Of a stretch of 39,100 nt of DNA, positions 8,239-16,314 are shown piece after piece (the stretch's first letter is position 1; each line of letters starts with the position of its first letter). Made by a program: the position numbers and the translations under genes. This DNA is from Bacilli bacterium (GTDB lineage Bacteria > Bacillota_I > Bacilli_A > ML615J-28 > CAG-313). The DNA lies in assembly GCA_900752975.1 (NCBI GenBank), contig CAADXH010000112.1:1-39100 (forward strand). Direction: 5' to 3'. The notes beneath the pieces were generated by a model. The model had not been told where the DNA came from and did no database searches. It was given only the letters and a program-made list of their open reading frames with translations.

Positions 8239-9286
8239 AATAAGCATTTTTGGAGAATCGCATGGACCAGTTATAGGTTTAACTATAGATGGCCTACCAG
8301 CAAATTTTTCCTTTAATATTGAAAACATAAAAAAAGCATTAAACCTTAGGCGTGGTCCTGAATCTATTTCAACACCAAGAAGAGAAATAGATGAAATAAT
8401 TTTCCTAAGTGGATACTTTAACAACCACACTACAGGCGAACCTCTCACTTTCATAATTAAGAATCAAGATATTAATGACAGCTATTATCAAGAAGGAATC
8501 GTTAGACCTGGCCATGCTGATCTTACAAAATATCTTAAGTATCAAGGTGCCAATGACTATCGTGGTGGTGGCGCCGCAAGTGGAAGAATGACAGTTGTCC
8601 TAACTGTATTAGGGGAATTATGTCACCAAATTCTAGCAACTAAACAAATTGAAGTAATATCCCACATTTATAGCGTAAAAAATGTTCAAGACATAAAATT
8701 TGACCCACTTAATGACAATATTTCTAAATTATACAAAATTAAAGATGATTTCTTTCCTGTAATAGACGAAAGAGCTAAAAAAACTATGTTTGAAAGCATT
8801 AAAAAAGCTAAAACAAAAAATGATTCTCTCGGAGGAATTGTCGAGACATTTATTTTCAACCTCCCTGCTGGTATTGGTGAACCCTACTTTGATAGTTTTG
8901 AAAGTATATTATCACATCTTATTTTTTCAATTCCTGGTGTCAAGGGCATAGAATTTGGTGATGGTTTTGACATTGCAAATAATTATGGTTCAACAACTAT
9001 TGATGAACTACAATTTAAAAACAATGATATTGAGTTTTCTTCAAACCACCAAGGAGGTATTAATGGTGGAATTACAAATGGTAACTTTATTAAATTTAAA
9101 ACCGCAATTAAAGCTCCTGTTAGTATTAAACAAGAAATAAAATCTATTGATTTACTACATCATAATAACATAACATTAACTACTGAAGGCCGCCACGACA
9201 CAATATTTGTCCATCGAGCATTACAAGTAATTAATGCGTTGAGTTATTATGCAATTCTAGATATGGTGATTGAAAATGAAAAATAA
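8213..9286 (+). CDS. aroC: Chorismate synthase
   Basis: It converts EPSP to chorismate and needs reduced FMN. 357 residues, normal size. FGESHGPVIG holds the conserved His17. RPGHADLTKYLKYQ, DYRGGGAASGRMT, NSLGGIVE, NHQGGINGGITNG and RHDTIFVHRALQV follow in order and match the FMN/EPSP site blocks, with some drift from the usual RHDPC. No flavin reductase gene is visible nearby, so the FMN must be reduced by a trans-acting enzyme. It overlaps both neighbours. Confidence 0.95.
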   Translation: MNNFGKNIRISIFGESHGPVIGLTIDGLPANFSFNIENIKKALNLRRGPESISTPRREIDEIIFLSGYFNNHTTGEPLTFIIKNQDINDSYYQEGIVRPGHADLTKYLKYQGANDYRGGGAASGRMTVVLTVLGELCHQILATKQIEVISHIYSVKNVQDIKFDPLNDNISKLYKIKDDFFPVIDERAKKTMFESIKKAKTKNDSLGGIVETFIFNLPAGIGEPYFDSFESILSHLIFSIPGVKGIEFGDGFDIANNYGSTTIDELQFKNNDIEFSSNHQGGINGGITNGNFIKFKTAIKAPVSIKQEIKSIDLLHHNNITLTTEGRHDTIFVHRALQVINALSYYAILDMVIENEK

Positions 9287-10763
9287 GAAAGAAATCCGCA
9301 AAGAATTTAACGAAATTGATGATAAAATAATAGAATTATTAAATGAGCGATATAACTTATCTAAAGAAATTGGTTTTATTAAAAAGAATAATGATCTACC
9401 AATTCGTGATATCAATAGAGAACTACAAATTATATCCAAAATTAGTAATTATGAAAATAGTGATTATATTACCACCATCTATAGAGATTTATTTTCACAA
9501 TCCCGTGACATACAAAATTCAGATTTTTTATTAATAGGTAAAAAATTAAATTACAGTCATTCTAAGTTAATTCATAATATGCTAGGCAATGATAAGTACA
9601 CCTACTATGAAACTGATGATTTTGATAAAATTAGTAAAATACCATTTAAAGCTATTAACATTACAAACCCATACAAGTTTGAAGCTTACAAAATATGCAA
9701 TAAATTGTCAGAAATAGCTAGTTTAACAGAAACTGTAAATACAATTATTAAATATAATGGATCTAATTTTGGTTTTAACACTGATTATAGTGGTTTTATC
9801 TCTATGGTTAAGCATTTTTCCATTAATTTTCATAATAAAAGAGTAGCAATACTAGGAAATGGACGAACAAAATCAACCATTGCCCTCGCCTTAGAAAGCT
9901 TTGATATTGCTGAATATAAAGTATTTGCAAGAAATCCAAAAGAAAATGAAAAACTAATAGACAAAATTTATGACTACAATCCTGATATAATCATAAATAC
10001 AACAAGTTATAACGTTTATCCCAACCTTGAACTTACGCCACTTATTGATATGTCTGAACTTACTCATGTTAGAATTGTGATTGACGTGAATTATAATCCA
10101 TACCGTTCTATTCTGGGATTAACCCCAAACATTCAGTACTATAATGGATTATATATGCTAATTGCACAAGCTGAAGAAACCGAAAATATCATTGACTTCT
10201 TCTACAAGCGAAATAGGTACGCACAGTCATATCAAAAAATTGTCGATTCAATATTAATGAAGCAACGTAACATAGTACTAATAGGAATGCCCTATGCAGG
10301 AAAAACAACATTAGCTAGAATTTTAGGTCAAACACTTAATATGCCGTACTATGACTCTGATGAAATCCTATTGGCCGAGAATAATTCATTAAATGATGTA
10401 CTCGCTAGAAATGAAACCGAAGAAAAATATAGATTATACGAAAATGAAGTAATAAAAAAGCTATCAACTTTAACTGGTTCCATCATTTCTATTGGTGGTG
10501 GAGCAATTAATTATTCTAATAATATGACATTTTTGTCACAAAATGGTATAATAATATATCTAGATGTGCCTTTAAATATCTTAAAATCGCGAATTGATGG
10601 AACTAGACCTCTTATCAAAACGCCACAAGATATTGAAAATATTTATGATAATCGTTCTAGTAAATATCAAGAGTATGCTGATTTAGTCATTAAACACACA
10701 AATTTAGATGAAACTATCAAAACAATAAAGGAATACTTAAAACATGAAACTTCTAATTATTAA
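9270..10763 (+). CDS. Trifunctional fusion: chorismate mutase (AroQ type) - shikimate dehydrogenase - shikimate kinase
   Basis: One 497-residue frame holds three enzymes. Residues 1-80: AroQ-class chorismate mutase with R10, R27, K38, D47, R50 and E51 in the spacing of the E. coli P-protein active site. Residues 85-325: AroE-like shikimate dehydrogenase with YSHSKLIHN (94-103), catalytic K136 in NITNPYK, NTD (170-172), a weak nucleotide loop LGNGRTKS (195-202, normally G-x-G-G-x-x-x-A), DVNYNPYRS and the C-terminal NGLYMLIAQAE. Residues 330-497: AroK-like kinase with P-loop GMPYAGKTT (339-347), DSD (362-364), GGG (409-411), R446 in GTRPL, and R462/Y466. No separate aroE, aroK or chorismate mutase gene is present in the window. 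The two AroE/AroK reactions are successive; the mutase acts after chorismate. The gene overlaps aroC by 17 bases and aroQ by 20. Confidence 0.9.
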   Translation: MKMKNKKEIRKEFNEIDDKIIELLNERYNLSKEIGFIKKNNDLPIRDINRELQIISKISNYENSDYITTIYRDLFSQSRDIQNSDFLLIGKKLNYSHSKLIHNMLGNDKYTYYETDDFDKISKIPFKAINITNPYKFEAYKICNKLSEIASLTETVNTIIKYNGSNFGFNTDYSGFISMVKHFSINFHNKRVAILGNGRTKSTIALALESFDIAEYKVFARNPKENEKLIDKIYDYNPDIIINTTSYNVYPNLELTPLIDMSELTHVRIVIDVNYNPYRSILGLTPNIQYYNGLYMLIAQAEETENIIDFFYKRNRYAQSYQKIVDSILMKQRNIVLIGMPYAGKTTLARILGQTLNMPYYDSDEILLAENNSLNDVLARNETEEKYRLYENEVIKKLSTLTGSIISIGGGAINYSNNMTFLSQNGIIIYLDVPLNILKSRIDGTRPLIKTPQDIENIYDNRSSKYQEYADLVIKHTNLDETIKTIKEYLKHETSNY

Positions 10764-11187
10764 TGGGCCTAATTTAAATATGTTGGGAATACGTGAACCA
10801 GAAATTTATGGGTCGAAAACTTATTATGACTTAGTTCAAGAACTCAAACTATATGCTAATGAATTTGATATAAAACTTAAAATTGTGCAATCAAATTATG
10901 AAGGAAAAATTATTGATTTTATGCATAAAGCATATTTTAAACATTATGATGGAATAATTATCAATCCAGGTGCCTTTACTCATTATTCATATGCAATTAG
11001 AGATGCCATCACAAGTATTACAGTTCCAGTGATTGAAGTTCATTTGTCCAACATAAAAAATCGCGAAGACTTTCGACAACATTCAGTAATTAGTGATGTT
11101 TGCATAAAAACAATAATGGGAAAATCATATGACGGATATTTTGAAGCCATAAACTACTTTTTAAAAGGAGATGACATAAATGTCTAA
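10744..11187 (+). CDS. aroQ: Type II 3-dehydroquinate dehydratase
   Basis: It dehydrates 3-dehydroquinate to 3-dehydroshikimate; type II enzymes are dodecamers. 147 residues, the normal length. LIINGPNLNMLGIREPEIYG carries the catalytic Asn, Arg and Tyr of the lid loop, QSNYEGKIIDF the conserved QSN-x-EG, NPGAFTHYSYAIRDA and EVHLSNIKNREDFR the catalytic and binding His/Asn/Arg. The name aroQ here means the dehydratase, not the mutase of the same symbol. It overlaps the fusion gene by 20 bases. Confidence 0.96.
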   Translation: MKLLIINGPNLNMLGIREPEIYGSKTYYDLVQELKLYANEFDIKLKIVQSNYEGKIIDFMHKAYFKHYDGIIINPGAFTHYSYAIRDAITSITVPVIEVHLSNIKNREDFRQHSVISDVCIKTIMGKSYDGYFEAINYFLKGDDINV

Positions 11188-11956
11188 TCACCCTCTAATT
11201 GACAATCTTAAAAGCAATTTACTTAATGAATTAGGCCTTAAAAATGGTAAAAAACTAATAATTGCAGGTCCTTGCGCAATTGAATCATATGATCAAATTA
11301 AATGTATCGCTGAAGAACTTGTAAAAAATAACGTACATTTCATGCGAGCAGGAGCCTTCAAGCCCCGCACTTCTGCCTATGATTTCCAAGGAATGGGAGT
11401 TGAAGGCCTAGAAATTTTGAAGCGCATTAAATCCGAATATAATTTAAAAGTTGTCAGTGAAATTCCTGCTATTGAATATATTCCACAATTTGAAGAAATT
11501 GTCGATATTATTCAAGTAGGTGCAAGAAACATGCAAAACTTTGCATTATTAAAGGCTTTAAGCAAAACAAATAAACCAATTCTTTTAAAAAGAGGATTTG
11601 CGAATACTCTTGAAGAATGGTTGTGTGCTGCTGAATACCTACTATTAGGTGGAAATAATAATGTGATACTATGCGAACGAGGCATTAGAACTTTCGAATC
11701 TAACACTAGAAATACTTTAGACTTAGGTGCCGTCGCAACAATAAAACAAAAATACGATGTTCCAATCATTGTAGATCCATCACATGCTTGTGGAAATAGT
11801 AACCTAGTACTTCCTCTATCATTAGCTAGTATAGCAGCTGGTGCCGATGGATTAATAATAGAGATTCACCCTAACCCTAGTTCCGCACTAAGCGATAGTT
11901 TGCAGGCACTAAATTTTATAGAATTTGATAACTTAATATCCAAAATAAGTTCATAG
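11180..11956 (+). CDS. aroF: 3-deoxy-7-phosphoheptulonate (DAHP) synthase, type I-beta, catalytic core only
   Basis: First step of the pathway: PEP + erythrose-4-phosphate to DAHP. 258 residues, homologous to the KDO8P-synthase-like class. IAGPCAIES carries the metal-ligand Cys, MRAGAFKPRTSAYDFQGMG the PEP/E4P site, VGARNMQNFALLKAL, ILLKRGF and CERGIRTFE are family blocks, and DPSHACG and IEIHPNP give the metal His and Glu. It lacks both the N-terminal ferredoxin-like domain and any fused chorismate mutase domain, so it has none of the known feedback modules. It overlaps aroQ by 8 bases; its stop codon lies inside the terminator stem. The symbol aroF is one of several in use. Confidence 0.93.
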   Translation: MSNHPLIDNLKSNLLNELGLKNGKKLIIAGPCAIESYDQIKCIAEELVKNNVHFMRAGAFKPRTSAYDFQGMGVEGLEILKRIKSEYNLKVVSEIPAIEYIPQFEEIVDIIQVGARNMQNFALLKALSKTNKPILLKRGFANTLEEWLCAAEYLLLGGNNNVILCERGIRTFESNTRNTLDLGAVATIKQKYDVPIIVDPSHACGNSNLVLPLSLASIAAGADGLIIEIHPNPSSALSDSLQALNFIEFDNLISKISS

Positions 11957-11976
11957 AAAGAATCTATGAACTTTTT
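11949..11976 (+). terminator. Intrinsic terminator of the aro operon, possibly bidirectional
   Basis: A perfect 9-bp stem GTTCATAGA/TCTATGAAC with a 5-base loop is followed by TTTTT. The aroF stop TAG is part of the left arm. Read on the minus strand the same stem is followed by TTATTTT, so it may also end the convergent pseudopilus operon, whose last stop is at 11997. Confidence 0.85.
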
Positions 11977-11996
11977 CATTTATTGTAGTCATACTT

Positions 11997-12560
11997 TTAA
12001 ACCTTTACAGTTGTTGATTTGCCATTATTGTCAGTATACACAAACTCGTAAAATGTTAACTCATCACGTGATAATGTATTTCCGTTATATACAATAGCCT
12101 TAAATTCAATAACTCCCTTTTTACAACGATAGGTTATAACATTTTTCATTTTTTCACCCCCCATTGTAAAAGTCACTGGTTCATATTCATATGTTCCACC
12201 ATCAAAACCTTCGACCTTATTAAAAATGTTATCTAAAAAATACTTACATATAATCTCATAGTCTGTATCATCTTTTTGCATTTCATTAGATTTGCTAGGA
12301 TTCATAGCAATAAAAGGATATACTAAAATATAAAAGTTCGTATCTGTCCATACATACACCGCTTTGGTTATTCTACTAATTTCATAATTGTAATAATAAG
12401 TTATTTTAGTTATATCATCTAATTGCGTTGCTTTATTCGCCTTTTCACAAACTTTCTTAAAGCTGGTAAAACTTATAATAGAAACTGATGATATTACTAT
12501 AATGACAATCAAGCATTCAATTATGCTGAAACCAAACTCATTTTTTTGTTTTATTGTCAT
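11997..12560 (-). CDS. Minor prepilin-like protein (last gene of pseudopilus operon)
   Basis: 187 residues. The N-terminus is a class III prepilin signal: KQKNEFG, then FSIIECLIVIIVISSVSIISF, so cleavage before Phe and Glu at +5 are present. The C-terminal region is beta-rich and of unknown fold. It starts with an ATGA overlap with the stop of the major-pilin-like gene, so the two are translationally coupled. In Bacilli comG operons a ComGD-type minor pilin occupies this place; that equivalence is inferred from position only. Confidence 0.75.
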   Translation of the reverse strand: MTIKQKNEFGFSIIECLIVIIVISSVSIISFTSFKKVCEKANKATQLDDITKITYYYNYEISRITKAVYVWTDTNFYILVYPFIAMNPSKSNEMQKDDTDYEIICKYFLDNIFNKVEGFDGGTYEYEPVTFTMGGEKMKNVITYRCKKGVIEFKAIVYNGNTLSRDELTFYEFVYTDNNGKSTTVKV

Positions 12561-12922
12561 TTAGCATAAGTATATGTAGCAGTTTTTCCATTATTTTCAT
12601 ATGTAATTTTTGTATCATCCATTGTTAGTTTTGATGAAGATGGAAGATCACTACCTGTTAAGCTCTTATAAAAAGCCTTTAAATCTGTAAATTGTTTAAT
12701 ATCATTATAACCGCTAATTACCTTATCATCTACTTGTTCATTGTCAATAATAGATAATTCAAAAGCTTTTACAACTTCTGATAATTGTTCATCAACTACA
12801 GTCTGTTTAGTCTTATCCACATATTTTGTATAATTGGTAACGAGCAACGTTCCCATTATCCCCATAATTGTAATAACTACCAATAACTCCACTAATGTAA
12901 ATCCTTTTTCTCTTTTCTTCAT
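12557..12922 (-). CDS. Major pilin-like protein, ComGC type
   Basis: 121 residues. The basic leader KKREKG is followed by FTLVELLVVITIMGIMGTLLV, the canonical prepilin signal with Glu +5, and then by a helical, charged spine and a short C-terminal domain with no Cys pair. Length and position straight after the ATPase gene fit ComGC, the main subunit of the competence pseudopilus. The RBS is the strongest in the operon (AGGAGGGG two bases before the ATG, overlapping the ATPase stop codon), in keeping with a highly made subunit. No prepilin peptidase gene is in the window, so processing must come from elsewhere in the genome. Confidence 0.85.
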   Translation of the reverse strand: MKKREKGFTLVELLVVITIMGIMGTLLVTNYTKYVDKTKQTVVDEQLSEVVKAFELSIIDNEQVDDKVISGYNDIKQFTDLKAFYKSLTGSDLPSSSKLTMDDTKITYENNGKTATYTYAK

Positions 12923-12930
12923 TTCCCCTC

Positions 12931-14409
12931 CTAAATTTTTACGATATCTGTAATTCCATCAACTACAGCGTTTCGATATTTTTCCTTTAAAAAAACAGTT
13001 TTTTGCTTTTTTGCATATGCCGCTATTTTTTCTTCACTTTCACATGATAAAATCATATTTTTAATTTTATCATCTATTTTAACTATTTCACTAAGTAAAA
13101 AACGTCCTTTGTAACCAGTATTGAAACAATATTGACACCCTCCTTTCTCATAAATTACGGTATTTTTGCCAATTTGTAGTTCATCTGCTACATCATCAGA
13201 TGCAATTTGAGTTTTTTTACATTTTGGACATAACTTTTGAACTAGTTGTTGACAAATAACCAATTTTAAGGCACTACTGACTAAATATCTTGGAATTCCC
13301 ATATCTAGAAGTCTTGTTATAGCGCCTACACTTGAAGTAGCGTGAAGGGTTGAAATAACTAAATGTCCACTCAATGCTGCACGCATTGCCATTTTTGCAG
13401 TTTCTTCATCTCTTATTTCACCTATCATAATAACATTGGGGTCCTGACGCAAAATGCTACGCAAAGTTTCCGCGAAAGTTAAACCTGCTTTTTGATTAAC
13501 TTGAATCTGATTAATTCCTTCTAAACTATATTCAACAGGATCCTCTATGGTCATTATATTGTTACTTTTTTTGTCTATTTCGCTCAAATATGTGTACATT
13601 GTGGTCGTTTTTCCACAACCTGTTGTGCCTGTTATAAGTATCATACCAGATTTTTCACTTAGTATTGATCTTACCATTTTTTCTTCTTCTTTTGTGTAAT
13701 TTAGTTTTTCAAACTTATCATCTAAAATAACTTTATCCAATATTCTAATAACAATTTTTTCACCTAGAATAGTTGGTATCGTACTTACTCTTAAGTCGTA
13801 ATTTTTATTATTAATAGAGTATTGAAATTTTCCATCTTGTGGTAACATTCTTCGCGTTATATCAAGGTTAGACATTATCTTTATTCTTACCAAAATTTCA
13901 TCAAATAACTCTTTTTTAATTTTATCCATTTCTGCTAATTGTCCATCAAGTCTTATTCTAATGATCACTTCATTTTGTCTTGGCTCAATATGAATATCAC
14001 TAGCGCCCAAAATTATTGCTTTTTCAATCCATATATTCACCATTTGTACTATTGGTGCAGCATCCAATTCTGTATAATTAATTTGAATTTCTTCTTGCAA
14101 TGTTGGCAGTTCAAATTTTTCACTATATTTTGAATAATTATAACGTTCTTTGCCTTGTAGTTTTAATAATTCATATTTTTTGGTCCATTCTTCCTTATTT
14201 AATATATAGAAGTTAGGCTTAATAGTTGTAGAAACAAATAATTCTGCTGAACTAAAATAAAAATATTGGTTATATATTAGGGCTATTAGTTGGTAATTTA
14301 CTTCATAAATTAAACACCCATTTTCAAACATCCAATCTAATGATACTTCATTCCAAAGTTTTTCTAATTTTAATTTATAGTTATATGGTAATAATTTTCC
14401 TATAATCAT
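12931..14409 (-). CDS. Pilus/pseudopilus assembly ATPase, GspE/PilB/ComGA family
   Basis: Cytoplasmic hexameric motor for pilus assembly. From the ATG at 14409 it has 492 residues. An upstream ATG at 14430 overlaps the platform gene, but the 14409 ATG follows that gene's TAA by one base and has GGTGG nine bases ahead, so it is preferred. Motifs: GASDIHIEPR, Walker A GTTGCGKTT (about 258), Asp-box region ILRQDPNVIMIGEIRDEETA with Walker B (about 323), His-box SGHLVISTLHA, and two Cys pairs CPKC (about 393) and CQYC (about 423) that form the zinc site of PilB/GspE. No PilT-like retraction ATPase is present, as in comG systems. Confidence 0.93.
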   Translation of the reverse strand: MIIGKLLPYNYKLKLEKLWNEVSLDWMFENGCLIYEVNYQLIALIYNQYFYFSSAELFVSTTIKPNFYILNKEEWTKKYELLKLQGKERYNYSKYSEKFELPTLQEEIQINYTELDAAPIVQMVNIWIEKAIILGASDIHIEPRQNEVIIRIRLDGQLAEMDKIKKELFDEILVRIKIMSNLDITRRMLPQDGKFQYSINNKNYDLRVSTIPTILGEKIVIRILDKVILDDKFEKLNYTKEEEKMVRSILSEKSGMILITGTTGCGKTTTMYTYLSEIDKKSNNIMTIEDPVEYSLEGINQIQVNQKAGLTFAETLRSILRQDPNVIMIGEIRDEETAKMAMRAALSGHLVISTLHATSSVGAITRLLDMGIPRYLVSSALKLVICQQLVQKLCPKCKKTQIASDDVADELQIGKNTVIYEKGGCQYCFNTGYKGRFLLSEIVKIDDKIKNMILSCESEEKIAAYAKKQKTVFLKEKYRNAVVDGITDIVKI

Positions 14410-14410
14410 A

Positions 14411-15508
14411 TTAAATATCCACCATTTCATTCATTAATTTTAAAAGTGGCAAAAATACAGCAATGACCACTAGCGTAATTAATACTGCTAGAATCACAAT
14501 CATTGTTGGCTCAATTATCTTGGTTAATTTTGCAGTTTTACTGCTAGCTTCACTGTCATAATAGTCTGCAGTACTCTTTAAAACATCATCCAAATTATTT
14601 GACTGTTCGCCAATTTTTATCATTTCTATCATCATTCTTGGAAAATAACGTGTTTCTGATATTGCACTCGATAACTTTTGGCCTTGATACACTCTAGCAT
14701 TAACTAATTCAAGTTTTTTTCGAATATAACGATTATCTATGATTTCAACAGCCTTTTCTAATGCAGAAAATAAAGGAACGCCACTTGTATACAGTATTGA
14801 TAAAGATCTTGTAAATCGGGATGTTATTAACCATTTTTGAATTTTGCCATATATAAAAGTTTTGGTCTTGAGGTAATCAATTGTTATATTTTTTCCAAGT
14901 TTTCCTAGTGCTTTAATAATTAAAAATATAATGCAAATTGTTAATACTACAATTAATATATTTTTCCTTAAAAATGCGGAAATTCCAAATATAATTTTTG
15001 TGATTTTAGGTATTTCCTGTAAATTGAAATTTTCAAAAATTGTAGTAAATCGTGGAATAATGTAATATAATAGAATAATCACTATTACAGCACTTATTCC
15101 CAAAAGCATAGTTGGATAGACCAATGCATTTTTAACCTTTTGTCCCAATTGATATTCGCTGTAATAATACTTTTTCAAATAATCTAAAGTTTCGACTATC
15201 TGTCCAGATTCTTCACCTGTTTTTATCATCATAATAAACAGATTAGGAAAGTATTTTTGATATTTTTGAATAGTAACTGAGAAAGATACACCGTTTTTCA
15301 ATTCTTTAATTATTTTTTCGACGATAATGTTCAAAAGTTTGCAATGATAATTTTCATTAAATGTAGCTAATGCATCAACTAAACTTACACCTGACTTTAA
15401 CATTATACTGATATTATCACAAAAATTACAAAGCACTATATTTTTAATTCTCACTTTTGAGCCTCTAAGTAGGCTTTTATTAGTTTTTTGATAGTTTTTA
15501 TGATCCAT
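14411..15508 (-). CDS. Type II secretion/pilus platform protein, GspF/PilC/ComGB family
   Basis: Polytopic inner-membrane protein on which the ATPase acts. From the ATG at 15508 it has 365 residues; an in-frame start at 15547 exists, but the 15508 ATG has GGGAG seven bases ahead. Two T2SSF domains are visible: FCDNISIMLKSGVSLVDAL...FPNLFIMMIKTGEESGQI and RFTRSLSILYTSGVPLFSAL...FPRMMIEMIKIGEQSNNL, each with the signature TGE/IGE, followed by membrane helices. The stop lies one base before the ATPase ATG. It overlaps the upstream minor-pilin gene by 11 bases. Confidence 0.92.
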   Translation of the reverse strand: MDHKNYQKTNKSLLRGSKVRIKNIVLCNFCDNISIMLKSGVSLVDALATFNENYHCKLLNIIVEKIIKELKNGVSFSVTIQKYQKYFPNLFIMMIKTGEESGQIVETLDYLKKYYYSEYQLGQKVKNALVYPTMLLGISAVIVIILLYYIIPRFTTIFENFNLQEIPKITKIIFGISAFLRKNILIVVLTICIIFLIIKALGKLGKNITIDYLKTKTFIYGKIQKWLITSRFTRSLSILYTSGVPLFSALEKAVEIIDNRYIRKKLELVNARVYQGQKLSSAISETRYFPRMMIEMIKIGEQSNNLDDVLKSTADYYDSEASSKTAKLTKIIEPTMIVILAVLITLVVIAVFLPLLKLMNEMVDI

Positions 15509-15911
15509 ATTTGAACTCCCAGCCTTTGATAATCTTCTTTTCATCAATTATAGTAAATGTGAGAGACAAACAATACGAATCATATCTATGATTTTGTTGA
15601 TACAATTCAGTATTCATTATATATATTTCTTTATCTTTTATAACTTCACTTAAGTTACTAAAAATCGTTATATATCCATTACAGTATTTATAGTGTGCAA
15701 TAATACTTCCAGCATGTCTATTTTTTTTTATTATTTTCAAAGACTCATAAAACCTACTTTCTATTTTTGGACTATATGCAACACTAAAAACATTACGATT
15801 ATCTAATTGTACCACGCTAGCGTGTCTTAAAGTACTTGTCGTAATACACGCTAATACAACTATTAATATAAGCATATTATAATATGCCAAAAAACCTTTT
15901 TCCTTAGACAT
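15498..15911 (-). CDS. Degenerate minor pseudopilin, ComGG/GspK-like N-terminus
   Basis: 137 residues. MSKEKG is followed by a hydrophobic helix FLAYYNMLILIVVLACITTS. It looks like a prepilin leader but has Tyr instead of Glu at +5. ComGG of Bacillus and tip pseudopilins of the GspK type also lack that Glu, so this may be the tip or initiating subunit; that is inference. The rest is beta-rich with Lys/Tyr patches. The RBS is AGGTGG, supplied by the last codons of the upstream gene; the two overlap by 8 bases. Confidence 0.65.
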   Translation of the reverse strand: MSKEKGFLAYYNMLILIVVLACITTSTLRHASVVQLDNRNVFSVAYSPKIESRFYESLKIIKKNRHAGSIIAHYKYCNGYITIFSNLSEVIKDKEIYIMNTELYQQNHRYDSYCLSLTFTIIDEKKIIKGWEFKYGS

Positions 15912-16314
15912 ATTTCCACCTTTCTAATCTAACATCATCAAAATATACCCTTGATGCATTACGCAATTCGTCCGGGAATTTAATTTCTAAAGTTGTCGTC
16001 TTGATATCATTTTTAACTGTTTCTTCATATTGCAGATTAATGCAATACTTTTTTTTCTCAAATGTTAGTAATACATTACTACCATCATAGTCAAAAATCT
16101 TAGTTAAGTCATTTTCAAAATTATCATTTGCATTATAAAAGATTTCTGAAATTTTGACGTAATTTATTATCATATAATAATGAAGAGGCGTATCTTTTAT
16201 TTCTTTTTTACTCTTCGTAATCATTGATATACTTATCACAAGAATTGAAGCTATAATGATCATTGACCATGCCGCTTCAATAACAGTAAAACCTTTTTCT
16301 CTCTTCATGTTCAT
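15904..16314 (-). CDS. Minor prepilin-like protein
   Basis: 136 residues from the ATG at 16314 (a GTG at 16317 is also in frame). The ATG forms a TGATG coupling with the stop of the gene before it. The leader MKREKG is followed by FTVIEAAWSMIIIASILVISI, a full class III signal with Glu +5. The C-terminus ends RLERWKYV; the AGG TGG codons for Arg-Trp form the Shine-Dalgarno of the next gene, and the Tyr-Val-stop codons contain its ATG. Confidence 0.8.
   Translation of the reverse strand: MNMKREKGFTVIEAAWSMIIIASILVISISMITKSKKEIKDTPLHYYMIINYVKISEIFYNANDNFENDLTKIFDYDGSNVLLTFEKKKYCINLQYEETVKNDIKTTTLEIKFPDELRNASRVYFDDVRLERWKYV

Noticed and set aside
8955..9140. Plus-strand 61-residue frame inside aroC
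   Set aside because: It is an alternative frame within conserved chorismate synthase sequence with no start signals.
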